Below, in pieces: positions 37,245 through 48,250 of a stretch of 64,000 nucleotides of DNA. The translations under genes and the position numbers were made by a program. Source of the stretch: Cupriavidus nantongensis. Lineage in GTDB: Bacteria; Pseudomonadota; Gammaproteobacteria; Burkholderiales; Burkholderiaceae. Numbering within the stretch: position 1 is the first letter of the stretch; each line of letters starts with the position of its first letter. The DNA lies in NCBI RefSeq assembly GCF_001598055.1, contig NZ_CP014844.1:1054001-1118000 (forward strand). The letters run 5' to 3'. A model generated the notes under the pieces. It made no database searches. It was not told the origin of the DNA and was given only the letters and a program-made list of their open reading frames with translations.

Positions 37245-38623
37245 GTGGCGGACACGCTGTTTTCCGAATCTCCCGACCGTTCCCGGCAACCGCTGGCGGA
37301 GCGCCTGCGCCCGCGCACCATCGATGAGGTGATCGGCCAGCAGCACCTGCTTGGCGCGGGCAAGCCGCTGCGCGTGGCGTTCGAGTCGGGCGAGCCGCAT
37401 TCGATGATCCTGTGGGGCCCGCCCGGGGTGGGCAAGACCACGCTGGCGCGGCTGATGGCGGATGCGTTCGACGCCGAATTCATCGCGCTGTCGGCGGTGC
37501 TGTCGGGGGTCAAGGACATCCGCGAGGCGGTCGAGCGCGCCGAACAGTTCCGTGCCCATGGCCGGCGCACGCTGGTGTTCGTCGACGAGGTGCACCGCTT
37601 CAACAAGAGCCAGCAGGATGCGTTCCTGCCCCACGTGGAAAGCGGCCTGTTCACCTTTATCGGCGCCACTACCGAGAACCCGTCGTTCGAGGTCAACGGC
37701 GCCTTGCTGTCGCGCGCGGCGGTCTACGTGCTCAAGAGCCTGGACGATGCCGAGCTGACCCAGTTGGCGCTGCGCGCCTCCGAGGAGCTGGGCGGCATCA
37801 GCTGGCAGGACGAAGCGCTGCAGCTGATCGTCGCCTCGGCCGACGGCGACGGCCGCAAGCTGCTGAACAATATCGAGATCGTCGCGCGCGCCGCGCGCAC
37901 TGCCGGCGCCGCGCAGATCGATACCGCGCTGCTGGGCAGTGCGCTGTCGGAGAACCTGCGTCGCTTCGACAAGGGCGGCGATGCCTTCTACGACCAGATC
38001 AGCGCGCTGCACAAGTCGGTGCGCGGCTCGGACCCCGACGCCGCGCTGTACTGGTTCTGCCGCATGATCGACGGCGGCGCCGACCCGCGCTACCTGGCGC
38101 GCCGCATCGTGCGCATGGCGTGGGAGGATATCGGCCTGGCCGATCCGCGCGCCGCGCGCATCACGCTGGACGCGGCCGAGACCTACGAGCGGCTGGGCTC
38201 GCCCGAGGGCGAGCTGGCGCTGGGGCAGGCGCTGATCTACCTGGCGGTCGCGCCCAAGTCCAACGCCGGCTACAACGCCTACAACGCCGCGCGCGCCTTC
38301 GTCGCCAAGGACAAGTCGCGCGCGGTGCCGGTGCACCTGCGCAACGCGCCGACCCGGCTGATGAAGGAGCTGGGCTACGGCCACGCCTACCGCTACGCGC
38401 ACGACGAGCCCGAAGCCTATGCCGCCGGCGAGCACTACTTCCCGGACGACCTCAAGGCGCAGGGCTGGTACCAGCCGGTGCCGCGCGGGCTGGAAGGCAA
38501 GATTGCCGAGAAGCTGCGCCACCTGCGCGAGCTGGACCAGGCCTGGCATCGCGAACAGCGCGCCGCAAAGGCGAAGGACGGGTCGAAGGACGGCGGCAAG
38601 GGCGGCAAGTCGGGCGAACAGGT

Positions 38624-38627
<4 letters not shown>
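37245..38627 (+). CDS. rarA: Replication-associated recombination protein A (AAA+ ATPase)
   Basis: 460-residue protein of the RarA/MgsA family, related to clamp loaders, that acts at stalled replication forks. It starts with GTG. The N-terminal PLAERLRPRTIDEVIGQQHLL precedes Walker A GPPGVGKTT (58-66), Walker B LVFVDEVHRFN (110-120) and sensor-1-type IGATTENPSFE. The C-terminal tetramerisation part has KSVRGSDPDAALYWFCRMIDGG and YRYAHDEPEAYAAGEHYFPDDL. A Lys/Gly-rich tail ends the chain. The gene is 75 bp from serS, which follows on the same strand. Confidence 0.95.
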
Positions 38628-40007
<1,380 letters not shown>

Positions 40008-40056
40008 GGCACGGCAATAGGGCAATAGGGCGCCGAAAAAAACTGCCGCCAGCCTC

Positions 40057-40086
40057 TTGCATCGGCTGGCAGAGCGTGGCTATAAT
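40057..40086 (+). promoter_or_regulatory. Promoter of tRNA-Ser
   Basis: TTGCAT (40057-40062) and a perfect TATAAT (40081-40086) are 18 bp apart; the tRNA begins 31 bp after the -10. This is the best promoter match I see in the window. Confidence 0.75.
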
Positions 40087-40116
40087 CTCGGTTTCGCCAC
40101 ACGGCAACAAGTTACC

Positions 40117-40206
<90 letters not shown>

Positions 40207-40265
40207 AAACAAGAAGCTGTCGGCATCGACCACCGGCAGGCAACAACAGCGTAGTAAAACTCAGG

Positions 40266-40302
40266 CCGACGCCCACGAAAGTGCGCGTCGGTTTTGTTTT
40301 TT
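40266..40302 (+). terminator. Terminator after tRNA-Ser
   Basis: The stem CCGACGC / GCGTCGG is extended by CAC-GAAA-GTG with a GAAA tetraloop, followed by TTTTGTTTTTT. It is a strong Rho-independent form about 60 bp after the tRNA. Confidence 0.9.
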
Positions 40303-40393
40303 CCGCGGCCGGTTTGGCGCTGCCGCATCGATACCGGTCATAGGCGCCGGCCGGTGCACTATCATGGCGATCCGCAACGCAGGATGCCGCACC

Positions 40394-41302
40394 ATGACCC
40401 AGCCCCCCGACCAAGCACGCGCCGCACAGGTCTTTCACGGCGATCCGTCCGAACTGCCGGCCGATCCCGACCTGGTCTACGGCATGCCGTACCGGCACTA
40501 CAAGGGCGGCGCCTATTCGGCGGTAGGGATCGGCCGCTTCGAGGCCGACCTGGCGCCGGTGGTGGTCTACCGCGCCATGCGCGATCCGTCGCTGCTGTGG
40601 GTGCGGCGCGCCGATGTGTTCAGCGAGCCGGTGGCGACGCCGCAGGGCGAGGTGCCGCGCTTCGCGCCGGACTGGCCTGCGGCGCTGGCCTGCCTGGATT
40701 TCTTGCCGCGCCAGGCGGTGCTCGACGTGCTGGCCCTGCACGACTCGCCCTACCGCCGCTACCACGACCGCCGCCATATCCTGGAAATGTTCGAGGCCGC
40801 CCATGCGCGCGGCGTGGCGCTGGACCGGGCGCAGGCGCTGGCGGTGCTGTGCCATGACGCGGTCTATGTGCCGGGCTGCGAGCACAACGAAGCCGCCTCG
40901 GCCGCCATGATCGAATCGGTTGCGCCAGCGGAAGCCCGCGCGGTGCTGGAGCGTGCCGCGCGGATCGTGCTCGATACGCGCGACCATCGACCCAGCTGCG
41001 CGGGCGCCGACACCGTGCTCGATCTCGACCTGCTCAGGCTGGCCGCGCCGCCGGACCTGTTCGACGCCCACAGCCTCGACGTCTTCGCCGAGAACCGCGC
41101 CTTGCTGGCCGCGCGCACCGGCTTGCAGGGCGATGCGCTGTGGGCCGAGTTCATGCGCCGCCGCGCGGCATTCCTGGGCCACCTGGCGCAGCGCCCGCGA
41201 CTGTTCCTGACCGCGGCGTTCGCCGATTGCGAGGCCCCGGCCCGCGCCAATCTCGCCAGGATCGGCGGCAGCGCCGGCACCGCGGAGGCCGCCGGTGGCT
41301 GA
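40394..41302 (+). CDS. DUF1653 - HD-domain fusion protein
   Basis: 302 residues. The N-terminal part (about 28-80) is a DUF1653 domain: MPYRHYKGGAYSAVGIGRFE, LAPVVVYRAM and LLWVRRADVFSEPV. The rest is a predicted metal-dependent HD phosphohydrolase domain with YHDRRHILEMFEAAH, the H154/D155 pair in LCHDAVYVPG and HNEAASA. A fused N-terminal DUF1653 is not a usual partner of such HD proteins as far as I know. The substrate is unknown, possibly a nucleotide. The stop overlaps the next gene's start by 8 bp (41295-41302). Confidence 0.8.
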   Translation: MTQPPDQARAAQVFHGDPSELPADPDLVYGMPYRHYKGGAYSAVGIGRFEADLAPVVVYRAMRDPSLLWVRRADVFSEPVATPQGEVPRFAPDWPAALACLDFLPRQAVLDVLALHDSPYRRYHDRRHILEMFEAAHARGVALDRAQALAVLCHDAVYVPGCEHNEAASAAMIESVAPAEARAVLERAARIVLDTRDHRPSCAGADTVLDLDLLRLAAPPDLFDAHSLDVFAENRALLAARTGLQGDALWAEFMRRRAAFLGHLAQRPRLFLTAAFADCEAPARANLARIGGSAGTAEAAGG

Positions 41303-42425
41303 CGCGCCGGCGCGCGTGGGCGCCCTGCTGCAGGCCTGGCTTACGCCGGGCACGGCGCTGGGGCTGCTTGCGTTGTTCGCGCTGGTGACGTTGCTGCTGC
41401 TGGGGCTGGTGCCGCTGCTGGTGGCGCTGTTGCGGCCCGTGGTGCGCTGGCTGGACCGCTGGCGCGTTTGGGGTGCGGGCGCGCTGTCGGCGCGCGTGGC
41501 GGCGCGGCCGCGGCGGCTGGACGCGCTGACGCTGCGCGTGCTCGAGCGCGACGTGGCCGAGCTGCTGCTGGTGCTGCTGGCCGGCGCCGTGCTGCTGGCC
41601 TGCGGCAGCGCGCTGTTCTGGCTGGCCGGCGAGATTGCCGAAAACGCCGAGGTGGTGCGCCTCGACCAGCAGGTGTACGCGGGCCTGCGCGCCTTGCGCA
41701 GCGACTGGCTCGACCTGGCGATGGTGGCCGTGACCGAGCTCGGCGGCGGGCGCATTTCCGTCGCGGTGGGCGTGGCGGTGTTCGCGTGGCTGTGCTGGCG
41801 CCGGGCCTGGATCGTGTCGCTGTACTGGGCGGCCGCGCTGCTCGGCGCGCGCGCCTGCGTGATGGCGTTAAAGCTCGGCATGGCGCGGGTGCGTCCGGCC
41901 AGCATCTACAGCGGCCTCGAGTCGTACTCCTTCCCCAGCGGCCACGCCACCAGCAGCATGGTCACCTACGGCTTCCTGGCCTTCCTGATGTGCCTGCGCC
42001 AGCCGTGGCGCGTGCGCATTCCGGTGCTGGCGCTGACCGTGGTGGCGGTGGCGGCGATCGGCGTGTCGCGGCTGTACCTCGGCATGCACTGGCTGTCCGA
42101 CGTGGCCGCGGGCTATGCGCTCGGGCTGGCGTGGATCGCGCTGCTGGGCACGGCCTACCGCACGCTGCACGGTCCCGCCCCGCAGGGCTCGGTGGCGCCG
42201 TCGCGGCTCGGCGTGGTGGCGGCGGTAGCGGTGGTGGCGGCGTTCGGCTACGTGGCGTGGTTCCGGCTGCCGGACACGCTCGAGCGCTACCGACAGGCCG
42301 GCGCGGCTACGCTGGCGTCGGCGCCGCTCCTGCCTCGGGTGCTGGCGGCAGGCGCGACACCAGCAGCTGGTCGATCTTGTGATGGTCGATGTCCAGCACC
42401 TCGAAGCGATAGCCCGCCACGGTGA
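41295..42425 (+). CDS. PAP2-family membrane phosphatase
   Basis: 376-residue membrane protein starting at GTG. Its phosphatase signature is complete: KLGMARVRP (193-201), SFPSGH (212-217) and SRLYLGMHWLSDV with R259, H265 and D269. About seven to eight hydrophobic segments are present. Typical substrates are undecaprenyl pyrophosphate or other lipid phosphates. The last 40 residues are Pro/Arg-rich and overlap the 3' end of the convergent CorC-type gene by 119 bp, so the tail may be non-essential or represent recent read-through. Confidence 0.88.
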   Translation: MADAPARVGALLQAWLTPGTALGLLALFALVTLLLLGLVPLLVALLRPVVRWLDRWRVWGAGALSARVAARPRRLDALTLRVLERDVAELLLVLLAGAVLLACGSALFWLAGEIAENAEVVRLDQQVYAGLRALRSDWLDLAMVAVTELGGGRISVAVGVAVFAWLCWRRAWIVSLYWAAALLGARACVMALKLGMARVRPASIYSGLESYSFPSGHATSSMVTYGFLAFLMCLRQPWRVRIPVLALTVVAVAAIGVSRLYLGMHWLSDVAAGYALGLAWIALLGTAYRTLHGPAPQGSVAPSRLGVVAAVAVVAAFGYVAWFRLPDTLERYRQAGAATLASAPLLPRVLAAGATPAAGRSCDGRCPAPRSDSPPR

Positions 42426-43626
42426 TCGACTCCGATTTCTTCGGGATGCGCTTGAGCGCATAGATCACCAGCCCGGCCGCGGTATCGACGTAGTCCTCTC
42501 CGGGCAGCGTATCCAGTTCCAGCGCTTTCTTCAGGTCGACCAGCGGCGTCAGGCCATCGACCAGCCACGAGCTGTCGTCGCGCCGCACGATTTGCTCGTC
42601 TTCGCTCGAATAGAGGATGTCGCCCATCAGCGCGCCGACGATGTCGTCCAGCGTGACGATGCCCACCACCAGCCCGTATTCGTTCATGACCACGGCAAAG
42701 CTCTGGTGCATTTCGCGGAAGCGCGTCAGCGATTCCGACAGGGTCAGCGTGTCGGGGATCACCAGCACGTTCTTGTCGTGGTAGCGGCCGATATTGCCCA
42801 TCACCGCGGCGCTCTCATCGGCCAGCAGCAGCTGCAGGATGTCCTTGGAATCGATATAGCCCTGCACGTCGTCCAGATCGTGCCCGCACACCGGGTATTG
42901 CGCGTGCGGCTGGTTGACCAGCTTGCGGCGCACGCTGTCGGCCGGCTCGTCCAGGCTCAGGTAGACCACTTCGTCGCGCGGCGTCATGATCGCGGTGATG
43001 CCCTTGAAGTCGAGCTCGAACACGTTCTCGATCAGATGCAGCTCATGCTTGTGCAGCACGCCGGCTTCGGCGCCGGCATCGACCATCGCGGCGATATCCT
43101 CGGTGGTGATCTGGTCGACCGGCTTGGTCGGCAGCCGCAGCAGCCGCAGCATGGCATCGGCGGCAGCGTTGAAGATCCACACCAGCGGCCTGAGCACGCG
43201 CAGCAGCGTCAGCATCGGGTCGATCACCGCCAGCGCGCAGGCCTCGGGAAAGGTCATGGCGATGCGCTTGGGGATCAGGTCGGCGAACTGGATGAACAGC
43301 AGCGTCACGATCAGGAACGAGCCGATATTGGCAACGCGCTGCGCGTGCACTACCTGCATGTAGGGCGACAGCGTTTCGAGCAGCAGGTCGGACACGTGCT
43401 TCTCGCCCAGGATACCGGCCAGGATGGCGACGCTGTTGACCCCGATCTGCACGATGGTGAAGAAATTCCCGGGCTCTTCCTTGAGCAGCAGCACGCGCGT
43501 GGCGCGGCCGTCGCCGCGTTCGGACAGCACTTGCAGCTTGGTGCGGCGGGCAGCGGTCAGCGCGATCTCGGAGATCGAGAAAAAGGCGCTGATGAGGACG
43601 AGCAGGATCAGGGTCAGGACGAACAT
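42307..43626 (-). CDS. CorC/HlyC-type CNNM family membrane protein
   Basis: 439 residues with the usual order: N-terminal DUF21/CNNM transmembrane region (about 1-150, with ISAFFSISEIALTAARRTKL and ADLIPKRIAMTFPE), two CBS domains (about 205-330, with IMTPRDEVVYLSLDEPADSV and FAVVMNEYGLVVGIVTLDDI), and the C-terminal CorC_HlyC domain (SWLVDGLTPLVDLKKALEL, DYVDTAAGLVIYALKRIPK). E. coli relatives are YtfL/YfjD; the family is tied to Mg2+/Co2+ or polyamine export. Its 3' end overlaps the convergent PAP2 gene. Confidence 0.93.
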   Translation of the reverse strand: MFVLTLILLVLISAFFSISEIALTAARRTKLQVLSERGDGRATRVLLLKEEPGNFFTIVQIGVNSVAILAGILGEKHVSDLLLETLSPYMQVVHAQRVANIGSFLIVTLLFIQFADLIPKRIAMTFPEACALAVIDPMLTLLRVLRPLVWIFNAAADAMLRLLRLPTKPVDQITTEDIAAMVDAGAEAGVLHKHELHLIENVFELDFKGITAIMTPRDEVVYLSLDEPADSVRRKLVNQPHAQYPVCGHDLDDVQGYIDSKDILQLLLADESAAVMGNIGRYHDKNVLVIPDTLTLSESLTRFREMHQSFAVVMNEYGLVVGIVTLDDIVGALMGDILYSSEDEQIVRRDDSSWLVDGLTPLVDLKKALELDTLPGEDYVDTAAGLVIYALKRIPKKSESITVAGYRFEVLDIDHHKIDQLLVSRLPPAPEAGAAPTPA

Positions 43627-43709
43627 AGGCAGGATTGCGCTGGCAGGTTGTGCCTGCAGGCGGCTTGATGATGGTGCACGGCGCGCGCGGCTGTCAATCT
43701 GTGCTCCGG

Positions 43710-44675
43710 TCAGTCGCGGCGCCTGGCGGGGGCGGCGTCGAAGCTTGCCGTCGGCGCTTCCAGCCGCTGCGGCAGCGTTGCCGCCAGCGCCGCGGCGGCC
43801 TGCGCGAACTGGTCGCGCAGGTCGTCGGCCAGGCTCGAGCCGGCGCGGTGGCTGGCGCGCAGCATCTGGATCTCGAACGGCAGCACCGGCGCCACGTCAT
43901 GCAGCGCGACGCGCTCCGCGCTGGCGCTGAGCGCGGTGTACTGGTCCAGCAGCGTCATGCCCAGGCCGGCGTCGACCAGCGCCAGCGCCAGCGAGTAGGT
44001 CTGCACCTCCAGCGTCGAGCGCGGTTCCAGCGCGTGCCGCGCCAGGGTCTGGCGCACCAGCAGGCCGAGCGAGCTGTTGTCGTCATAGCCGATAAAGGGG
44101 CGCTCCACCAGCCGCTGCATCGGCACCACGCGGCGGCGTCCGCCGGCGGGCAGCGGCTGCGCGCGCGGCACCGCCAGCAGCATGCGGCCGCTCGCCACCG
44201 GCTCGCTCGAGATCGCCTCGTGGCGGGGCGGGGCGAAGGCAAAGCCCAGGTCGATCTGGTTGGCCAGCAGCGCGCCGACGATCTCGTCGGTATGGTGCGT
44301 CAACACCTGCACCTGGGTGTCCGGGTGGCGCGCGCAGAAGCTGCGCACCGCCGGCGCCAGCAGCGGATTGGCCAGGCTCGGCGTGGCGGCGACGCGCAGC
44401 CGGCCCGCGCCCTTGTGGCGCAGGCTTTCCGAGACCCGGCGCACGCGTTCGATCTCGCCATATAGCCTTTCGACATCGCCATACAGCGCGTTGGCCTCGG
44501 GCGTGGCCTGCAGCCGTCCGCGCACCCGCTCGAACAGCCGGAAGCCGAGCGAGGCCTCGGCATGCTGCAGCACGCGCGTGACCACCGGCTGCGACACGTG
44601 CAGCAGGCGCGCGGCCTCGCTGACGGTGCCGGTCAGCATCACGGCGCGGAACACTTCGATCTGGCGCAGGCGCAT
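43710..44675 (-). CDS. LysR-family transcriptional regulator
   Basis: 321 residues. A winged-helix domain at 1-60 (MRLRQIEVFRAVMLTGTVSE, AARLLHVSQPVVTRVLQHAE) is followed by a substrate-binding domain (about 90-300) with LRVAATPSLANPLLAPAV. It is divergent from a DadA-like gene, with 144 bp between them, the usual LysR position for regulating that gene. Similar regulators of D-amino acid or opine catabolism exist; the inducer is unknown. The regulatory region holds an A/T-rich stretch (44725-44765) with a possible LysR box, which I cannot define more closely. Confidence 0.92.
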   Translation of the reverse strand: MRLRQIEVFRAVMLTGTVSEAARLLHVSQPVVTRVLQHAEASLGFRLFERVRGRLQATPEANALYGDVERLYGEIERVRRVSESLRHKGAGRLRVAATPSLANPLLAPAVRSFCARHPDTQVQVLTHHTDEIVGALLANQIDLGFAFAPPRHEAISSEPVASGRMLLAVPRAQPLPAGGRRRVVPMQRLVERPFIGYDDNSSLGLLVRQTLARHALEPRSTLEVQTYSLALALVDAGLGMTLLDQYTALSASAERVALHDVAPVLPFEIQMLRASHRAGSSLADDLRDQFAQAAAALAATLPQRLEAPTASFDAAPARRRD

Positions 44676-44819
44676 GGCATCTCGGGCGTGGTGGAAAGGA
44701 CGTGGCAGGGCGGCGATTGCACCCATAGCCTGAAGACATATTCTGGCACGTATTCGCATTGGGCAAGCCGTCGCGCTTGCACTACGCTCTGCCTGATGGA
44801 TGCAAGCAAAGGACAGGCA

Positions 44820-46103
44820 ATGCAGGTGGTGATCGTGGGCGCGGGCGTGGTGGGGATGACGACGGCATGGCGCCTGGCCGAGGATGGCCACCAGGTGACG
44901 GTGCTCGAGCGTCACCACGGCCCCGGCGAGGAAACCAGCTTTGCCAATGGCGGGCAGCTCAGCTACAGCTACGTGGCGCCGCTGGCGGGACCGGGCGTGA
45001 TGGCCAAGGTGCCGGGCTGGCTGTTGCGGCGCGATTCGCCGATGCGTTTTCGCCCGGCGGCGGACCCGGCGCAATGGCGCTGGCTGGCGGCCTTCATGTC
45101 CGCCTGCAACGCCGCCACCAGCGAGGCGACCACGCGCAAGCTGCTGCGGCTGGGCTTCTATTCTCGCGACCTGATGCAGGCCTTCGTCGCCCGGCACCAG
45201 CATGACGACGGCGGCGCCGGCTTCGATTTTGCGCGGCGCGGCAAGCTGGTGGTGCACCGCGACGCGGCGGCGTTCGATTCGGCCTGCCGGCTGCTGGACT
45301 ACCAGGCCAGCCTGGGCTGCGAGCAGCAGGCGCTGGACCGCACTGCCTGCGTGGCGCTGGAACCGGCGCTGGCCGGCATCCGCGACGACATTGCCGGCGC
45401 CATCCATACCCCGAGCGAGGAGGTGGGCGACTGCCATCGCTTCTGCCTGTCGCTGGCACGCTTGCTGCAAGATGGCGCGTACGCGGGCGTGTCGTTGCGC
45501 TTTGGCACCGTCGTGCAAGGGCTGGTGCAGCAGGGCGGGCGCGTCACCGGGGTGCGCACGCCGGCGGGGGTGGTGCCTGCCGACGTGGTGATTGTCTCCG
45601 GCGGCATCGGCAGCGTGCCGTTGCTGCGCCCGCTCGGGGTACGGCCGCTGCTGTGGCCGCTCAAGGGCTACAGCATCACGGTGCCGCTGGCCGGCGGCGC
45701 GCAGGCGCCGCATATCAGCGTGACGGATTTCGCTAACAAGATCGTTTATGCCCGGATCGGCAATACACTGCGGGTGGCGGGCATGGCCGACCTGGTGCGC
45801 GGCGGCACCCGTATCGACCCGGAACGGGTCGGCACGCTGGTGGCCCAGACCCGCGCGCTGTTTCCCGGCGCCGTGCCGGACCAGCCGCTGGCGCAGCTGC
45901 AGCCGTGGGCCGGGCTGCGACCGGCCACGCCGGACGGCCTGCCGCTGGTGGGGCCGTCGCGGGTGTCGGGGCTGTGGCTCAACCTGGGCCACGGCGCGCT
46001 GGGGTTTACGCTGGCGATGGGCAGTGCCGGCCTGCTGGCCGACCGCCTGGCGGGGCGCAGTCCCGCCATCGACGCAGAAGATTTCGACGCCGCGCGCGCC
46101 TAG
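44820..46103 (+). CDS. DadA-like FAD-dependent amino acid dehydrogenase
   Basis: 427 residues. The FAD-binding VVIVGAGVVGMTTAWRLAED opens the chain, with ETSFANGGQLSYSYVAPL as the DadA-type segment that follows. ISVTDFANKIVYARIGNTLRVAG lies in the substrate domain and GHGALGFTLAMGSAGLLAD closes the FAD site. D-amino acid dehydrogenases deaminate D-amino acids to 2-oxo acids with electrons to quinone. Start 44820 has AAAGGACAGG just upstream; a start at 44796 would add 8 residues. Amino-acid binding proteins follow, which supports a D-amino acid uptake and degradation unit. The exact substrate is unknown. Confidence 0.92.
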   Translation: MQVVIVGAGVVGMTTAWRLAEDGHQVTVLERHHGPGEETSFANGGQLSYSYVAPLAGPGVMAKVPGWLLRRDSPMRFRPAADPAQWRWLAAFMSACNAATSEATTRKLLRLGFYSRDLMQAFVARHQHDDGGAGFDFARRGKLVVHRDAAAFDSACRLLDYQASLGCEQQALDRTACVALEPALAGIRDDIAGAIHTPSEEVGDCHRFCLSLARLLQDGAYAGVSLRFGTVVQGLVQQGGRVTGVRTPAGVVPADVVIVSGGIGSVPLLRPLGVRPLLWPLKGYSITVPLAGGAQAPHISVTDFANKIVYARIGNTLRVAGMADLVRGGTRIDPERVGTLVAQTRALFPGAVPDQPLAQLQPWAGLRPATPDGLPLVGPSRVSGLWLNLGHGALGFTLAMGSAGLLADRLAGRSPAIDAEDFDAARA

Positions 46104-46208
46104 CGCCGCGGCCGAGCATGGGTTGTTGCCGTACCGGTAAGTCTGCAGTACCTGAAGCTGTCCATGAAACATGCCTCAATGACCAAGCCCCACTACAAGG
46201 AGCGCCAC

Positions 46209-47120
46209 ATGCAAACGCTGCACCCCCACCGATCCGCCACCCGCCGCGCGCTTGCGGCAGCCACGCTGCTGCTCGCCGCCGGCGCCGCCCATGCCGCCGA
46301 CGGCGACACGCTGAAGAAGATCAAGGACAGCGGCGTGATCTCGCTCGGCTACCGCGAATCGTCGATCCCGTTCTCGTACACCGACGGCAAGGAGGTCATG
46401 GGCTACTCGCATGAGATCCTGTTGCAGATCGTCGACAAGGTGAAAAGCGAGCTGAAGATGCCCAACCTGCAGGTGCGCCTGACGCCGATCACCTCGCAGA
46501 ACCGGATCCCGCTGGTGCAGAACGGCACCATCGACATCGAATGCGGCAGCACCACCAACAACCTCGAGCGGCAGAAGCAGGTCGCGTTCTCCAACAGCCT
46601 GTTCGTCTACGGCATCAAGATGCTGACCAAGAAGGATTCGGGCGTGAAGGAGTTTGCCGACCTGAAGGACCGCAACGTGGTCACCACCGCCGGCACCACC
46701 GGCGAGCGCCTGCTGGTCAAGATGAACGGCGAGAAGGCCATGAACATGAACCTGATCAGCACCAAGGACCACGGCCAGTCCTTCCTGATCCTGGAAACCG
46801 GCCGGGCCGCCGCGTTCGTGATGGACGAGCCGCTGCTGTACGGCGAGCGCACCAAGGCCAAGAATGCGGCCGACTGGGTGGTGGTGGGCGCGCCGCTGCA
46901 GACCGAGAACTACGCCTGCATGTTCCGCAAGGACGATCCCTCGTTCAAGAAGCTGGCCGACGGCGTGATCGCCGACCTGCAGACCAGCGGCCGCGCCGAG
47001 AAGCTGTACAACAAGTGGTTTATGTCGCCGATCCCGCCGCGCGGCATCAACATGAACTACCCGCTGTCGGCCGACATGAAGGCGCTGTTCGCGGCGCCCA
47101 ACGACAAGGCCTACCAGTAG
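46209..47120 (+). CDS. Amino-acid ABC transporter binding protein (GltI-like)
   Basis: 303-residue periplasmic binding protein of the glutamate/aspartate type. The signal peptide ends AAHAADGD, then KKIKDSGVISLGYRESSIPFSY, MGYSHEILLQIVDKVKSELKM, LVQNGTIDIECGSTTNNLERQK and NYACMFRKDDPSFKKL are hallmarks. The AAGGAGCGCCAC ribosome site fixes the start at 46209. It follows the DadA-like gene by about 105 bp on the same strand, so the operon may extend from there. No permease or ATPase of the glutamate type is adjacent. Confidence 0.92.
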   Translation: MQTLHPHRSATRRALAAATLLLAAGAAHAADGDTLKKIKDSGVISLGYRESSIPFSYTDGKEVMGYSHEILLQIVDKVKSELKMPNLQVRLTPITSQNRIPLVQNGTIDIECGSTTNNLERQKQVAFSNSLFVYGIKMLTKKDSGVKEFADLKDRNVVTTAGTTGERLLVKMNGEKAMNMNLISTKDHGQSFLILETGRAAAFVMDEPLLYGERTKAKNAADWVVVGAPLQTENYACMFRKDDPSFKKLADGVIADLQTSGRAEKLYNKWFMSPIPPRGINMNYPLSADMKALFAAPNDKAYQ

Positions 47121-47210
47121 GCCGAGGCGGGGCGGGGCGAGCTGCGGGAGCGGAACCGGGCCCCGCGGTTATTTAGCCATGATGAATCGATATTTAGCAT
47201 TCGATAGTGT

Positions 47211-47239
47211 TTGCGGTAGTGTTGAGCCCGATATAGGCT
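47211..47239 (+). promoter_or_regulatory. Possible promoter before second binding-protein gene
   Basis: TTGCGG (47211-47216) and TAGGCT (47234-47239) are 17 bp apart, a weak match, in an A/T-rich part of the 204-bp gap. Inverted-repeat pieces are nearby (GAGCC/GGCTC at 47224-47240, and TCGA pairs at 47188-47204), which may bind a regulator. Confidence 0.3.
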
Positions 47240-47324
47240 CATAGCAGCACAACAGCCGGCGGCGCTCCAAAAGAGGCCGGCCGGCGCTGCCCCACACTGC
47301 TTATCCGCATCGACTGGAGAACAT

Positions 47325-48146
47325 ATGCGATCGCTTCGTACTGGCTGGTTCAAATCCCTGCTGGCCGCTTCCCTGGTGGCCGGCGCCGGCCTGGCGGCCA
47401 CCGCGGCCCATGCCGCCGACCTGCTCGACACCGTCAAGCAGGCCGGCGTGCTGAAGATCGGGCTGGAGGGCACCTATCCCCCGTTCGGCTTCCGTGGCGC
47501 GAAGAACGAGCTGGAAGGCTTCGATGTCGACGTGGCGCGCGCGGTGGCGGGCAAGCTCGGCGTCAAGCCGGAGTTCGTCACCACCGAATGGAGCGGCATC
47601 ATCGCCGGCCTGCAGGCGGGCAAGTTCGACATCATCGTCAACCAGGTCAACGTCACGCCGCAGCGCCAGCAGGTGCTGGATTTCTCCACGCCCTACGTCT
47701 ACTCGGATGCGCAGCTGATCCAGCGCAAGGATGACAAGCGCCAGTTCAAGTCGCTGGAAGACCTGAAGGGCCACAAGCTGGGCGTCAGCCTGGGCAGCAA
47801 CTACAACGACCTGGCCAAGTCCGTGGCCGGCATCGAGGTCAAGACCTATCCCGGCGCACCCGAGTACCTGCGCGACCTGGCGGCGCAGCGCGTCGACGCC
47901 GCGCTGAACGACCGGCTGATGGTCGCGTACCTGGTCAAGACCGCCAACCTGCCGCTGCGGCCGGGCGCGATCGTGGCCGGCGCCACCACGCAGGTGGCGA
48001 TCCCGTTCCGCAAGGACAATCCAAAGTTCGCCCAGGCGATCAACCATGCGCTGGAGGACCTGGCCAAGGACGGCACGCTCGGCAAGCTGTCGGTGAAGTG
48101 GTTCGGCACCGATGTGACCAAGCCCGCCGGCAAGCCGGTCAAGTAA
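47325..48146 (+). CDS. Amino-acid (cystine-type) ABC transporter binding protein
   Basis: 273-residue periplasmic binding protein of family 3, closest to the cystine/diaminopimelate-type FliY/TcyJ group. The signal peptide ends ATAAHAAD; GVLKIGLEGTYPPFGFRG, FDVDVARAVAGKLGVKPEFV, IIAGLQAGKFDIIVNQVNVTP and LGVSLGSNYNDLAK are in order. A CTGGAGAAC site precedes the ATG. A permease gene follows 104 bp downstream. The related E. coli transporter TcyJLN has a separate ATPase, which is not here. Confidence 0.93.
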   Translation: MRSLRTGWFKSLLAASLVAGAGLAATAAHAADLLDTVKQAGVLKIGLEGTYPPFGFRGAKNELEGFDVDVARAVAGKLGVKPEFVTTEWSGIIAGLQAGKFDIIVNQVNVTPQRQQVLDFSTPYVYSDAQLIQRKDDKRQFKSLEDLKGHKLGVSLGSNYNDLAKSVAGIEVKTYPGAPEYLRDLAAQRVDAALNDRLMVAYLVKTANLPLRPGAIVAGATTQVAIPFRKDNPKFAQAINHALEDLAKDGTLGKLSVKWFGTDVTKPAGKPVK

Positions 48147-48250
48147 GCCGGCCGGCAGGCGTTATCATGTCGCGGCGCGGCGGCCTGCATGGCTGCCGCG
48201 CCGCTTTGCTTTGTGCCCTTTATTGCTGATCCCTTTCCCGCCGCCACGCC

